From a bacterium A37T11 (GTDB lineage Bacteria > Bacteroidota > Bacteroidia > Sphingobacteriales > Sphingobacteriaceae), in the NCBI GenBank assembly GCA_900109895.1, contig FOBR01000005.1:62001-126000 (forward strand): a stretch of 64,000 nucleotides of DNA, written 5' to 3'. The notes beneath the pieces are model-generated. The model ran no database searches. It was not told the DNA's origin and saw only the letters and a list, made by a program, of their open reading frames with translations. Of this stretch, positions 50,723-60,317 are shown piece after piece; the first letter of the stretch is position 1, and each line of letters opens with the position of its first letter. Both the position numbers and the translations under genes were made by a program.

Positions 50723-50922
50723 TAATAAACCAATTATTTACATAAACAACTATTATGAGCATGATATTACAAACCTGAAGGATCCGGAAATAAGGGACTG
50801 ACATAAAAAAACCGGATAGTGCGGTAACACTACCCGGCAAATTGCTTGGGCCAGACCATACACATTGCAGTAAAGCAATACGAGAATCAACATTTTAGAT
50901 GTAACCCAAACGGTACAAACAT
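50723..50922 (+). promoter_or_regulatory. fecR-susC leader region with a hairpin
   Basis: The 200 bases between fecR and susC carry no gene. At 50812-50837 is a hairpin: CCGG-A-TAGTG, loop CGGTAA, CACTA-C-CCGG, preceded by seven A. It may be a leader RNA structure for susC; on the minus strand it would look like a terminator with a T run. No clear TAnnTTTG is seen. Confidence 0.5.
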
Positions 50923-53900
50923 ATGAATTTTAACGCATGTGTTCAAGGCATCGTTATACGAACGCCTTTAACCATTAAATTGCTACTAATTATGAAGTTG
51001 GCAGTTTTATTAACTGTATTCACCATTTTACAGGCTGCTGCCGCCAGTTATGCCCAGCGTATAACGTTGAAAGTAACGAATATGCCACTGTCAAAAGCAA
51101 TGGACCAGGTGTATGCGCAGAGTGGCTATCAGGTTTTTTTGAATGGTAAGGATGTGGCACAGGCAAAAGTAACTGCAAATTTGTTGAATGCCAGCATCGA
51201 AGAAGCGATGGACAAGCTGTTGGATGGCCTTTCGCTGAGTTGGAAACTTAAAGACAATACCATCATTATAAAGCAAAAAGCCGCGCCTATGAAATTGCCT
51301 GCAATGACTAAGCCCGTAGAAGAAGACTGGCAACAGAAGGAGGTTCGGGGAAAAGTAACTGACCAGGCGGGGCAGCCAGTGGCTGGTGTGACGATACGGA
51401 TGAAATCAGGGCTGAATGGTGCCACCACAGACAGCTTGGGAAATTATCGCTTACCAATAGATCATGCAAATGATGTATTGACCTTTTCAATGGTGGGTTT
51501 TAAAGTTCAGGAAATACCGGTAAATAACCGCCAACGGATTGATGTAACGCTTGAAGAAGAAAAATCAGATCTGGACGAAGTGGTGGTAGTGGCCTTTGGT
51601 ACGCAAAAAAAGAAAGAAGTAGTCGGTTCTATTACCACGATAACACCCTCAGAACTTAAAATACCATCCAGCAATTTGACCACCGCTTTGGCAGGCAGGT
51701 TAGCGGGGGTAATTGCCTATCAGCGAAGTGGCGAACCAGGGGCTGACAATGCCGATTTTTTTATTCGTGGTGTAACCACTTTTGGATACAAGAAAGATCC
51801 GCTCATCCTGATCGATGGCATCGAACTAACCACTACAGACCTATCTCGCATGCAGGTGGATGACATTGCCAGTTTTTCTATCTTAAAAGACGCCACCTCT
51901 ACAGCACTTTATGGCGCCAGAGGGGCCAACGGGGTCATCCTGATCACCACCAAAGAAGGGGTAGAAGGCAAAGCCAAAGTATCCCTAAGACTAGAAAATT
52001 CCATTTCATCTGCCACCAACAATGTAGAATTTACAGACCCAATAACGTATATGCGGTTGGGTAATGAAGCCGTACTGACACGGAATCCGCTGGGCCAATT
52101 TCCATACCCGGAAGAAAAGATTGATAACACCATCGCCGGGACTAATCCCTATGTATATCCTGCTACCGATTGGCGTAAAACGCTATTTAAAGACTATACC
52201 ATGAACCAGCGTGGCAATTTCAACGTAACAGGAGGAGGGAAAGTAGCACAATATTACCTCGCAGCCACGATGAACAGAGACAACGGTGTGCTCAAAGTAG
52301 ACAAGCGAAATAATTTTAATAATAACATCCGGCTCAATACCTACTCCATGCGTTCAAATGTAACCATCAATTTAACCAATACCACGCAGGTAGCCGTGAG
52401 GCTGTCGGGTACATTTGATGGCTATAACGGACCATTGGATGGGGGTACGGGCATGTATAAAAAAGTAGCCTACTCAAATCCAGTTCTTTTTCCGGCCTAT
52501 TACCCAGTAGATGATGCCAACAAGTTTGTCCAGCACATCATGTTTGGCAACTATGGTGATGGTGGGTACATCAACCCCTATGCTGATATGGTCAAAGGAT
52601 ACAAAGAATACACACGTTCAAACATACTGGCGCAATTTGAAGTAAAACAAAATCTGGATTTTGTGACAAAGGGGCTTTCGCTACAGGCATTGTTCAATAC
52701 CACGCGTACCAATTATTTTGACGTAAGGCGTTTTTATAATCCGTTTTGGTATACACTGGGTAACTATGATAAATACACCAATCAATTTACAACCACACTC
52801 TTAAATCCCAATGGTGGTACAGAATATCTGAGTTATTCAGAAGGATTGAAGCAGATCACGGCTACCACCTATATACAGGGAACATTAAATTACAACCGTA
52901 CATTCTCGGAAAAACACACAGTAGGGGCCTTGTTGGTATACCTCATGAACGACCAGTTAAAAGCCAATGCCGGGTCGTTACAACTTTCATTGCCGCGTCG
53001 AAACCTGGGAATCTCCGGACGTTTGTCTTATGGATATGACAACCGCTATTTCTTTGAATACGATTTTGGTTACAACGGTACAGAACGTTTTTCAAAAGCG
53101 CATCGGTTTGGTTATTTTCCGTCGGTAGGCGCCGCATGGACCATATCCAATGAACCTTTCTTTAAACCATGGGCCAATACCGTGACCAACCTGAAAATTC
53201 GGGGCACCTATGGCAAGGTGGGTAACGATGCCATTGGTAATGAAGATGAACGGTTTCTCTATCTGGCGGATGTAAATATGAACGACGCAACCCGAACTTC
53301 AGTTTTCGGCACTGACTTAAACTATGGCCGTTCAGGCATTTTTATCAATCGTTATGGCAATGATCAGATCACGTGGGAAGAAGCATTGAAAACGAACATA
53401 GGTTTTGAATTGAGCCTATGGAACAAGCTAAATATTCTTTTAGATCTTTATAAAGAAAAACGGAGCAATATTCTGATGAATAGGGCGAGCATTCCAGCTT
53501 CCATGGGTTTGTTGAACAATGCCGATATACAGGCCAATTTAGGAAAGGCAAGTGCGAAAGGATTTGACTTGTCTGTAGACTACAACCAAACCATTAACAA
53601 CGATTGGTGGGTGCAGGCCCGGGCGAATTTAACCTATGCCACGAACAAATTTGAAGAATATGATGAACCAGACTATTCCGATACCTATTTATCACATGTA
53701 GGACAACCGATAAATCAGAAATGGGGTTATATCGCAGAACGGCTGTTTGCAGATGATGCAGACGTAAAGAATTCGCCGCCACAGAGCTTTGGCGAGTACG
53801 GTGCCGGCGACATCAAATATCATGACGTGAACGGTGATGGGCAGATCACCACACGAGACAGGGTGCCGATCGGCTACCCAACATCACCTGAGATTGTGCA

Positions 53901-54363
53901 CGGATTTGGATTCTCGTTTGGCTATAAAAGCTTGGATGTTTCGGCATTTTTTCAGGGTTTGTCCCGTGAATCTTTCTGGGTGGACGCCGATTCCACAGCT
54001 CCATTTGTGAATGATCGAGCGCTCTTAAAGGTATATGCTGACGATCATTGGTCTGAACAAAACCGTGATCTATATGCAATATGGCCTCGATTAAGCGCCC
54101 GTCCAATTGCCAACAATACCCTTATTAGCACTTGGTTTATGCGCAATGGCGCCTTTCTTCGGTTAAAGAATGTCGAGGTGGGCTATACGCTCCCTGCTAA
54201 ATTAACCAAGCGTATCGCTATAGAAAAAGCGCGACTTTACGTTAACGGGATGAATTTATTCTTATGGAGCCGATTTAAACTATGGGATGTGGAGATGGGT
54301 GGTAATGGTTTAGGTTACCCACTGCAGCGGGTGATCAATATGGGTGTTCAACTATCTTTTTGA
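50923..54363 (+). CDS. SusC/RagA TonB-dependent outer-membrane transporter with STN domain (PUL)
   Basis: An 1146-residue transporter. The signal peptide ends SYAQ; an STN (secretin/TonB short N-terminal) domain at about 45-115 (LKVTNMPLSKAMDQVYAQSGYQ) contacts FecR; a carboxypeptidase-regulatory-like domain (EVRGKVTDQAGQPVAGVTIR) at about 140-210; the plug with VVVAFGTQKKKEVVGSI and SILKDATSTALYGARGANGVI (TonB-dependent receptor features); then the 22-stranded barrel ending GVQLSF. It brings oligosaccharides into the periplasm with SusD. The frame is open for MNFNACVQGIVIR upstream of MKLAVLLT; both starts keep the signal peptide. Confidence 0.97.
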   Translation: MNFNACVQGIVIRTPLTIKLLLIMKLAVLLTVFTILQAAAASYAQRITLKVTNMPLSKAMDQVYAQSGYQVFLNGKDVAQAKVTANLLNASIEEAMDKLLDGLSLSWKLKDNTIIIKQKAAPMKLPAMTKPVEEDWQQKEVRGKVTDQAGQPVAGVTIRMKSGLNGATTDSLGNYRLPIDHANDVLTFSMVGFKVQEIPVNNRQRIDVTLEEEKSDLDEVVVVAFGTQKKKEVVGSITTITPSELKIPSSNLTTALAGRLAGVIAYQRSGEPGADNADFFIRGVTTFGYKKDPLILIDGIELTTTDLSRMQVDDIASFSILKDATSTALYGARGANGVILITTKEGVEGKAKVSLRLENSISSATNNVEFTDPITYMRLGNEAVLTRNPLGQFPYPEEKIDNTIAGTNPYVYPATDWRKTLFKDYTMNQRGNFNVTGGGKVAQYYLAATMNRDNGVLKVDKRNNFNNNIRLNTYSMRSNVTINLTNTTQVAVRLSGTFDGYNGPLDGGTGMYKKVAYSNPVLFPAYYPVDDANKFVQHIMFGNYGDGGYINPYADMVKGYKEYTRSNILAQFEVKQNLDFVTKGLSLQALFNTTRTNYFDVRRFYNPFWYTLGNYDKYTNQFTTTLLNPNGGTEYLSYSEGLKQITATTYIQGTLNYNRTFSEKHTVGALLVYLMNDQLKANAGSLQLSLPRRNLGISGRLSYGYDNRYFFEYDFGYNGTERFSKAHRFGYFPSVGAAWTISNEPFFKPWANTVTNLKIRGTYGKVGNDAIGNEDERFLYLADVNMNDATRTSVFGTDLNYGRSGIFINRYGNDQITWEEALKTNIGFELSLWNKLNILLDLYKEKRSNILMNRASIPASMGLLNNADIQANLGKASAKGFDLSVDYNQTINNDWWVQARANLTYATNKFEEYDEPDYSDTYLSHVGQPINQKWGYIAERLFADDADVKNSPPQSFGEYGAGDIKYHDVNGDGQITTRDRVPIGYPTSPEIVHGFGFSFGYKSLDVSAFFQGLSRESFWVDADSTAPFVNDRALLKVYADDHWSEQNRDLYAIWPRLSARPIANNTLISTWFMRNGAFLRLKNVEVGYTLPAKLTKRIAIEKARLYVNGMNLFLWSRFKLWDVEMGGNGLGYPLQRVINMGVQLSF

Positions 54364-54385
54364 CGAAAAATATAAACAGACAGAA

Positions 54386-56275
54386 ATGAAAAGATTAAGA
54401 AATGGGTTAATGGTGCTGTTGATGAGCGGGAGCTTATTTTCCTGCCATTACCTGGATATCGTGCCAGACAATATTGCTACGATGGAATATGTGTTTCGTA
54501 TGCGAAGCACCACAGAACAATACTTGTTTACCCTATATAGTTATCTGCCTAAATTTACCGATACCTATGTATATCCCACTATACTTGGGGGCGACGAAAT
54601 ATGGGCTAATGATTATAATGTCAATTTGAGTACACCGGCATGGCAAATCGCTAAGGGTTTCCAAAACATTACCGATCCCTACTCCAATTACTGGGGCGGG
54701 GGCAACGGTGGGCGTGGGCTATATGTGGCCATCCGCGATTGCAACACATTTCTGGAGCACATTCATGAAGTGCCAGACATGGACGATTATGAAAAAAATC
54801 GCTGGGCCGCCGAAGCCAAATTTTTAAAGGCGTACTATCATTTTTTTCTGATGCGGATGTATGGCCCCATTGTATTGGTCAAACAAAACCTGCCCATTAC
54901 CACTTCACCAGAAGGAGTTAAATCATTGCAGGCTCCGATTGATTCATGTGTGAACTACATAACCGGATTGCTTGATTCGGCTACAACCGATCTCCCAGAG
55001 CGTATTGTGGCCGAAGCGACAGAACAAGGCCGGATAACCAAAGCCATAGCAAAGGCCGTGAAGGCACAGGTGCTGGCACTTTCTGCCAGCCCATTATTCA
55101 ATGGAAATCCGGATTATGCCACGATCACTTCCAACGGGATAAAATTATTTGGCGAGGGGTATGATGCCAGCAAGTGGGAGCGCGCGGCCATTGCGTGTAA
55201 AGAAGCCATAGACGAGGCAGTAATTGCAGGACATCAAATATACTACTATAATGGAGCTTTTCTGCCTTTTCCAGGATCCCCGGCTACCCTTACGGAAATG
55301 AGTGTGCGAAGCGCGGTTTGTGAAAAGTGGAATTCGGAGGTCATATGGACCAGTACCAATAACCGGGCTAGCACGCTCCAGTCGGAAAATTTGCCGCGTT
55401 TGTATACTGGGGACAAGCAAACAGGTGCACTATCTTCATTTGGTGTACCCCTAAAAATAGCCGAGCAGTTCTATACCAGTAATGGTGTCCCGATCAATGA
55501 AGATAAAACTTGGGATTATAACGCACGGTATGGAATACGTACGGCTACTTCTGCCGATGCACTCAGGATAAGTCCCAATTATAAAACGGCAAATCTAAAT
55601 TTTGACCGCGAGACACGGTTTTATTCCGACCTCGGATTTGATGGAGGGCGGTGGTTTGGCCAAGGGCGCTTTAATGACGCAGACAATGTGTATGTTCAGG
55701 CTAAGTTAGGTCAGATTGCAAACAACCATGCCTGGGCCTATTCCATGACGGGCTATTGGGCCAAAAAACTCGTAAATCCACAATCAGTATCATCCGCAAC
55801 TGAAATCACCATTCAATCATATCCCTGGCCCATTATTCGGCTTTCGGATATATATTTGCTCTATAGTGAGGCGCTTAATGAATGGCAAGGACCAAGCGAA
55901 GAAGCCTATAAATGGATCGATCTGGTGCGCGCTCGCGCCGGACTAAAAGGTGTTACAGAGTCGTGGGCCAATTATTCCATCAACCCCAATGCGCCACAAA
56001 GCAAAGCAGGATTTCGAAGTATTATTCACCGCGAACGGTTAATCGAACTTGCTTTTGAAGGAAGCCGGTTTTGGGATCTTCGCCGCTGGAAAGAAGCCGA
56101 ACAAGTGCTGAATCAGCCGATAACCGGATGGACAGTCACCGGAAAAACGGAAGACGCCTATTATCAGTTGAAATATATCTACAATCAGAAATTCGAAAAA
56201 AGAGACTATTTATGGCCACAGAAGGAAGAAGACCTGATTGAGAATAACCTGTTGCTGCAAAACCCAGGGTGGTAA
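54386..56275 (+). CDS. SusD/RagB surface glycan-binding lipoprotein (PUL)
   Basis: A 629-residue lipoprotein: MKRLRNGLMVLLMSGSLFSCHYLDIVPD carries the lipobox at residue 20 (LFSC). The alpha-helical SusD fold shows AAEAKFLKAYYHFFLMRMYGPIVLV, AKAVKAQVLALSASPLFNG, IIRLSDIYLLYSEALNEW, and RSIIHRERLIELAFEGSRFWDLRRW, all typical. It forms the lid over SusC and binds the polysaccharide. The start at 54386 is chosen over 54344, which lies within susC. Confidence 0.96.
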   Translation: MKRLRNGLMVLLMSGSLFSCHYLDIVPDNIATMEYVFRMRSTTEQYLFTLYSYLPKFTDTYVYPTILGGDEIWANDYNVNLSTPAWQIAKGFQNITDPYSNYWGGGNGGRGLYVAIRDCNTFLEHIHEVPDMDDYEKNRWAAEAKFLKAYYHFFLMRMYGPIVLVKQNLPITTSPEGVKSLQAPIDSCVNYITGLLDSATTDLPERIVAEATEQGRITKAIAKAVKAQVLALSASPLFNGNPDYATITSNGIKLFGEGYDASKWERAAIACKEAIDEAVIAGHQIYYYNGAFLPFPGSPATLTEMSVRSAVCEKWNSEVIWTSTNNRASTLQSENLPRLYTGDKQTGALSSFGVPLKIAEQFYTSNGVPINEDKTWDYNARYGIRTATSADALRISPNYKTANLNFDRETRFYSDLGFDGGRWFGQGRFNDADNVYVQAKLGQIANNHAWAYSMTGYWAKKLVNPQSVSSATEITIQSYPWPIIRLSDIYLLYSEALNEWQGPSEEAYKWIDLVRARAGLKGVTESWANYSINPNAPQSKAGFRSIIHRERLIELAFEGSRFWDLRRWKEAEQVLNQPITGWTVTGKTEDAYYQLKYIYNQKFEKRDYLWPQKEEDLIENNLLLQNPGW

Positions 56276-56307
56276 TACATATGCAAAAATTATTGATTGA
56301 AAAGAAT

Positions 56308-57504
56308 ATGAAATCACGTCTTATATATGGGGCCCAGCTAGCACTACTGTTAGTGGGCGCCTGTTCGGAGGAAAAGCTTAAACCGCAAACAAACGGCGAC
56401 AAGGCTCCCGCAGCAGTTACCAATTTACGGGTTGAAAATGGAGCGGGTAAGGCAAAGATCACCTATGACGTACCAAATGATCCTACACTATTCTATGTAA
56501 AAGCCGAATATGAAAACAGGCCTGGGCATAAAATGGAAGCCATAGCTACCTACTATAATAACAGCATTGTTCTGGAAGGGTTTAACAATACGGATGAACG
56601 GGAAGTAAAGTTATATTCCATAAGCAGGGCTGAGGTCCGGTCTGAGCCAATAACTGTAAAAGTAAAGCCATTAACAGCACCCATTCAATCTACCCTGGCT
56701 TCCCTGGAACCGATAGCCGATTTTGGAGGTATCTCTGTAAAGTACGAAAATGCCGACACCGCCAATATTGCCATCGGGGTATTAACACGGGGACAGAGAG
56801 AGGAGCCCATTCAGTCAGACATGTATTATACAGCGGAGGCTGTGGGTGAATTTGCATCACGGGGTTTTAATGATACGGAACAGTGGTTTGGCTTGTATGT
56901 ACGCGATCAGTGGCAAAATTATTCAGATACGGTATGGCACCGTCTAAAGCCGTTATTTGAACAACAAATGGATAAGAAGAAGTTTGTGGGCTTGAAGCTA
57001 CCTACCGACGCTTCCACATTTGGATCAACGACGCTAGCAAACCTTTGGAATGATGTTGTCAGTGGGGGATCTAGCTCGACCAAAACATGGTATCGCTCTG
57101 TCAACGGGGCAGGAATTCCTCACTGGATCACTTTTGATATGGGTGTTACTGCTAAGCTAAGCCGGTTTGTGGAAGTTCCCCGTGGCGCATTTGATGAACA
57201 AAATTTGCTTTACGCTGCGGGTGACCCTCAATTATTTGAAGTCTGGGGAACTACCCAATATAATCCGGATGGAAGTTTTAATGGCTGGACTAAATTGATG
57301 GACTGTGAAGTGGTAAAATCTTCAGGGCTGCCAATAACCCTCAATTCCAACGACGATATTTTACGCGCTCAGGAAGGACATCAATTTAAATTTCCCATTG
57401 ATGCACCCCCAGTAAGGTACATTCGCTTGAAATTCTTGCAGACATTCGGTAACTCTGATTATAGCTGGATGGCAGAAATCACCTTTTTTGGCCAATTACA
57501 ATAA
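56308..57504 (+). CDS. Surface lipoprotein with DUF4959, DUF5126 and DUF5000-like domains (PUL)
   Basis: A 398-residue lipoprotein with the lipobox LLVGAC and CSEEKLKP afterwards. DUF4959-like N-terminal part (APAAVTNLRVENGAGKAKITYDVPND) is followed by a fibronectin-like middle domain and a C-terminal DUF5000-like, discoidin-type carbohydrate-binding part (ITFDMGVTAKLSRFVEVP, FEVWGTTQYNPDGSF, PVRYIRLKFLQTFG). It resembles the SGBP-type proteins that often follow SusD and probably assists in catching the glycan. Confidence 0.85.
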   Translation: MKSRLIYGAQLALLLVGACSEEKLKPQTNGDKAPAAVTNLRVENGAGKAKITYDVPNDPTLFYVKAEYENRPGHKMEAIATYYNNSIVLEGFNNTDEREVKLYSISRAEVRSEPITVKVKPLTAPIQSTLASLEPIADFGGISVKYENADTANIAIGVLTRGQREEPIQSDMYYTAEAVGEFASRGFNDTEQWFGLYVRDQWQNYSDTVWHRLKPLFEQQMDKKKFVGLKLPTDASTFGSTTLANLWNDVVSGGSSSTKTWYRSVNGAGIPHWITFDMGVTAKLSRFVEVPRGAFDEQNLLYAAGDPQLFEVWGTTQYNPDGSFNGWTKLMDCEVVKSSGLPITLNSNDDILRAQEGHQFKFPIDAPPVRYIRLKFLQTFGNSDYSWMAEITFFGQLQ

Positions 57505-57506
57505 AT

Positions 57507-58196
57507 ATGAAAAACATGAAGATGCAAATGAATTATATGTGCTGGTGGCTACTCTTAGGAGTATTTGTGGCCGCCTGTGATAAGGCCGATGAAAATTACA
57601 AAAAGTACATTCCCAATGGGGAAACCGTCTATCCGGCCAAAGTCGATTCCTTAAAAGCAAATCCTGGGAAGAACCGCATCCAACTATACTGGCTCCTCAA
57701 ATCCGACTCCCGTATTACCAAGACCAAAGTATTTTGGAACAATAAACAGGATTCGCTTGAACTAAGCGTCACGTCTAAAAACCCGATTGATACATTCCGT
57801 ACATTGCTTACTAACTTGGCTGAAGGTCCTTATATATTCCAAGTATATACCTATAATCCCGAAAATGCACGGTCTGTTAAATCGGAAGTGAATGGCGAAG
57901 TTTACGGTGAGGCCTATGAATCATTCCTGATCAACCGAACACTTCGCAGCATCACGGCAAATGCAGGCACTGTCACTTTAAAATGGGATCAGGCAGACCC
58001 GCGTTCGCCCGGTGTCCTCCTTAACTTTAAAGATCAAAATGGCTTGGCACAAGAAGTGCTCGTGCCATCGACAGAAGGAACTACGATTTTAAATACCGTT
58101 CCACAAACAGGAAGTATGAGCTTCAGAACGCTTATTCTTCCAGTTTCCAATGCGATAGATACACTAAAGGCCCCGGAATTGAATGTGGATTTTTAG
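57507..58196 (+). CDS. DUF4998-like surface lipoprotein (PUL)
   Basis: A 229-residue lipoprotein with the lipobox FVAAC near residue 24. The mature part has NYKKYIPNGETVYPAKVDSLKANPGKNRIQLYWLL, the DUF4998 opening, and two fibronectin-III-like domains rich in Trp/Tyr and beta strands. It lies 2 bases after the DUF4959-type gene. Pairs of DUF4959 and DUF4998 genes are frequent in PULs; the second is thought to serve glycan binding at the surface. Confidence 0.83.
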   Translation: MKNMKMQMNYMCWWLLLGVFVAACDKADENYKKYIPNGETVYPAKVDSLKANPGKNRIQLYWLLKSDSRITKTKVFWNNKQDSLELSVTSKNPIDTFRTLLTNLAEGPYIFQVYTYNPENARSVKSEVNGEVYGEAYESFLINRTLRSITANAGTVTLKWDQADPRSPGVLLNFKDQNGLAQEVLVPSTEGTTILNTVPQTGSMSFRTLILPVSNAIDTLKAPELNVDF

Positions 58197-58206
58197 AATT
58201 GGTAAA

Positions 58207-58246
58207 ATCCAATATTAGGTTTAAAAAAGTTTACCTAATTTTGGAT
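58207..58246 (+). promoter_or_regulatory. Long inverted repeat before the alginate-lyase-family gene
   Basis: ATCCAATATTAGGT (58207-58220) and ACCTAATTTTGGAT (58233-58246) pair over 14 bases with one mismatch and a 12-base loop. The palindrome ends 26 bases before the lyase ATG. It could be an operator or an RNA stem that lowers readthrough from the upstream lipoprotein gene. Confidence 0.5.
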
Positions 58247-58272
58247 AACCATATAAACAAATTTGGCTGTAT

Positions 58273-59481
58273 ATGATGAGAAATTCGATGATCAGCTTTT
58301 GTGTAATTTTAAGTTGTTTGGTGAGTGCTTCTTTCGCAAAAGCCACAGAACCACCAAACACCTTTTTAACACGTGGCGACCTCTTGCTAAGCAACAAAAA
58401 AAAGATTGCATCCGGAGATGCTGTGTTGAGTGCAGCTTTAACTGCATTGCAGCAAGAGGCAGATAAGGCTTTAAATAATGGTCCGTATACGGTAACTTCT
58501 AAAAGTATACTTCCCGCCAGCGGCGACAAACACGATTATATGAGCGTAGGGCCCTACTGGTGGCCGGATAAAAGCAAACCCGATGGTTTGCCCTATATAC
58601 GCAAAGATGGAAAGGTTAATCCGGAGCGGTTTGATATTCCGGATGCGGATCAGCTGAAGAAGCTTACCAACGATGTCCAAGTGTTGGCAGTCACGTATTA
58701 TTATACCGGCAAAGCGGTATATGCCATTAAAGCCTCCCGTCTCCTTAAAACCTGGTTTTTGAATGCCGATACCCGGATGAATCCCAATTTAAACTATGGC
58801 CAGGCGATACCGGGTATTACCGAGGGGCGTGGCATCGGGCTGATCGACTCCAGGGCTTTTGTAGAAATGCTGGATGTCATCCCGCTTTTGTCAGGAATCC
58901 CTGAGTGGAAGGACACCGATACGAAAGCACTACAGCAATGGTTTAAAGCATTTGCAGACTGGATGCAGGAAAGTCCTTTGGGTATCGACGAATCGGATGA
59001 ACACAATAATCACGGTACGTTTTATGATTGCCAATTGATCGGATATGGCCTCTTTACAGGGGATACGGCCCTGGCAACGCAAGTATTAAAGAATAATAGT
59101 TACGCCCGCATCGAAAGCCAACTTGACACTGACGGAAAGCAACCTTTAGAACTGGCAAGAACACGTCCGTGGAATTATACAACGATGAACCTGCGTGGCT
59201 TTTTTACGATTGCCCGCTTGGCAGAGAACGTGCATACCGATCTTTGGCATTATACTACCCCAACTGGGAAAAGCATCCGCAAAGCACTAGTTTGGATGCT
59301 GCCTTACGGAACCGGGCAAAAAGATTTTCCCTATAAAAGCATTGAACCGGTAAACACCGATGGTTTTCAGCAATTGATCCGGACAGCTTCACAGGTTTAT
59401 CCGGATATCAGTTCCAAACAGTGGGTAGTGGATGATAAAAAGCTTCCACCTTTCTTCCTGCTAACAGAGCGGATGCTGTGA
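58273..59481 (+). CDS. Alginate-lyase-family protein (PF05426-like) (PUL)
   Basis: A 402-residue exported enzyme (signal peptide ending SASFAKA). It has the family features DYMSVGPYWWPDKSKPDGLPYI and NLNYGQAIPGITEGRGIGLIDSRAF, and the catalytic-region motif EHNNHGTFYDCQ, an (alpha/alpha) barrel fold of the PF05426 class. These lyases (PL5, PL38 and relatives) cleave uronic-acid chains such as alginate or glucuronan by beta-elimination; which chain cannot be told here. It is the last gene of the PUL and the only polysaccharide-cutting enzyme in it. The start could be either of two adjacent ATGs (58273 or 58276). Confidence 0.88.
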   Translation: MMRNSMISFCVILSCLVSASFAKATEPPNTFLTRGDLLLSNKKKIASGDAVLSAALTALQQEADKALNNGPYTVTSKSILPASGDKHDYMSVGPYWWPDKSKPDGLPYIRKDGKVNPERFDIPDADQLKKLTNDVQVLAVTYYYTGKAVYAIKASRLLKTWFLNADTRMNPNLNYGQAIPGITEGRGIGLIDSRAFVEMLDVIPLLSGIPEWKDTDTKALQQWFKAFADWMQESPLGIDESDEHNNHGTFYDCQLIGYGLFTGDTALATQVLKNNSYARIESQLDTDGKQPLELARTRPWNYTTMNLRGFFTIARLAENVHTDLWHYTTPTGKSIRKALVWMLPYGTGQKDFPYKSIEPVNTDGFQQLIRTASQVYPDISSKQWVVDDKKLPPFFLLTERML

Positions 59482-59517
59482 TGGAAAGTCATAAACTAAA
59501 AGCCAATATCCAAACCC

Positions 59518-60276
59518 CTATGCCTGATCCGTTGGTCTTACCACTATTTCATTGATGGCAACGCGTCTTGGGTTGGTCACAATAAAGGCGATGGCTTCGG
59601 CAATGTCTTCGGCATGGAGCCATTCAATCTCGCCAAACCGCGCTTGGAAACCTTCCCGCAGCCCGTCTTTTTGTTCAAATAATTCCGTAGCTGTGGCGCC
59701 TGGTTCAACTACTGAAAAACGGACGGATCGTTTGGTGAACTCCTGCCTCCATGCTTCGGTGGCTGCTGTCACCGCAAACTTTGTGGCGTTGTAAACAGCC
59801 ACTTGCGCTGCAGCAAATCGGCCTGCCACCGAAGAGATGTTGACCACGTCAACTACTTTGCGCGGGCTTGTAGCCACTGCCTCGACCAGGTGGGGCAGTG
59901 CCGCTTTGGTGATATACATCAGGCCCCGCAGGTTGATATCCACCATTTGGTCCCATTCCTTCAAGGGTGATTCGAGCGAAGGCCCGTTTAGCATAACCCC
60001 TGCGGAGTTTATGAGCGTATCGAGCCGGCCATATTGGGCGATGGTTTGGGCGACAGCCCCGGCAGCTTCGTTAGCCGAGGAAAGGTCAGCTTCTATCGAA
60101 AAAGCCGTTCCGCCTGCATCCTGTATCTTTTTTTCCAGTGTTTTAAGCCGGTCAGCCCTTCGTGCCACAAGCACGACTTTTGCACCCGCTGCAGCCAGAC
60201 GGATCGCTGCTGCCTGGCCTATACCACTCGAAGCCCCGGTTACCAGGGCAACGGTATTATTGAGTTGTTCAGACAT
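59518..60276 (-). CDS. Short-chain dehydrogenase/reductase
   Basis: A 252-residue classical SDR: VALVTGASSGIGQAAAIRLAAAGAKVVLVARRADRL at the N-terminus, LINSAGVMLNGP (NAG-type), the catalytic Ser in VVNISSVAGRFA and YNATKFAVTAATEAW (Tyr-x3-Lys). It has the NADP-type Arg after the Rossmann strand. It lies on the minus strand, convergent with the PUL; it is 25% or so like the SDR at 8559 by eye, but from a different branch. The substrate is unknown. Confidence 0.9.
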   Translation of the reverse strand: MSEQLNNTVALVTGASSGIGQAAAIRLAAAGAKVVLVARRADRLKTLEKKIQDAGGTAFSIEADLSSANEAAGAVAQTIAQYGRLDTLINSAGVMLNGPSLESPLKEWDQMVDINLRGLMYITKAALPHLVEAVATSPRKVVDVVNISSVAGRFAAAQVAVYNATKFAVTAATEAWRQEFTKRSVRFSVVEPGATATELFEQKDGLREGFQARFGEIEWLHAEDIAEAIAFIVTNPRRVAINEIVVRPTDQA

Positions 60277-60317
60277 AAAAATATAAATTAACTGCTAATA
60301 TAAGGATTTAATTCACT

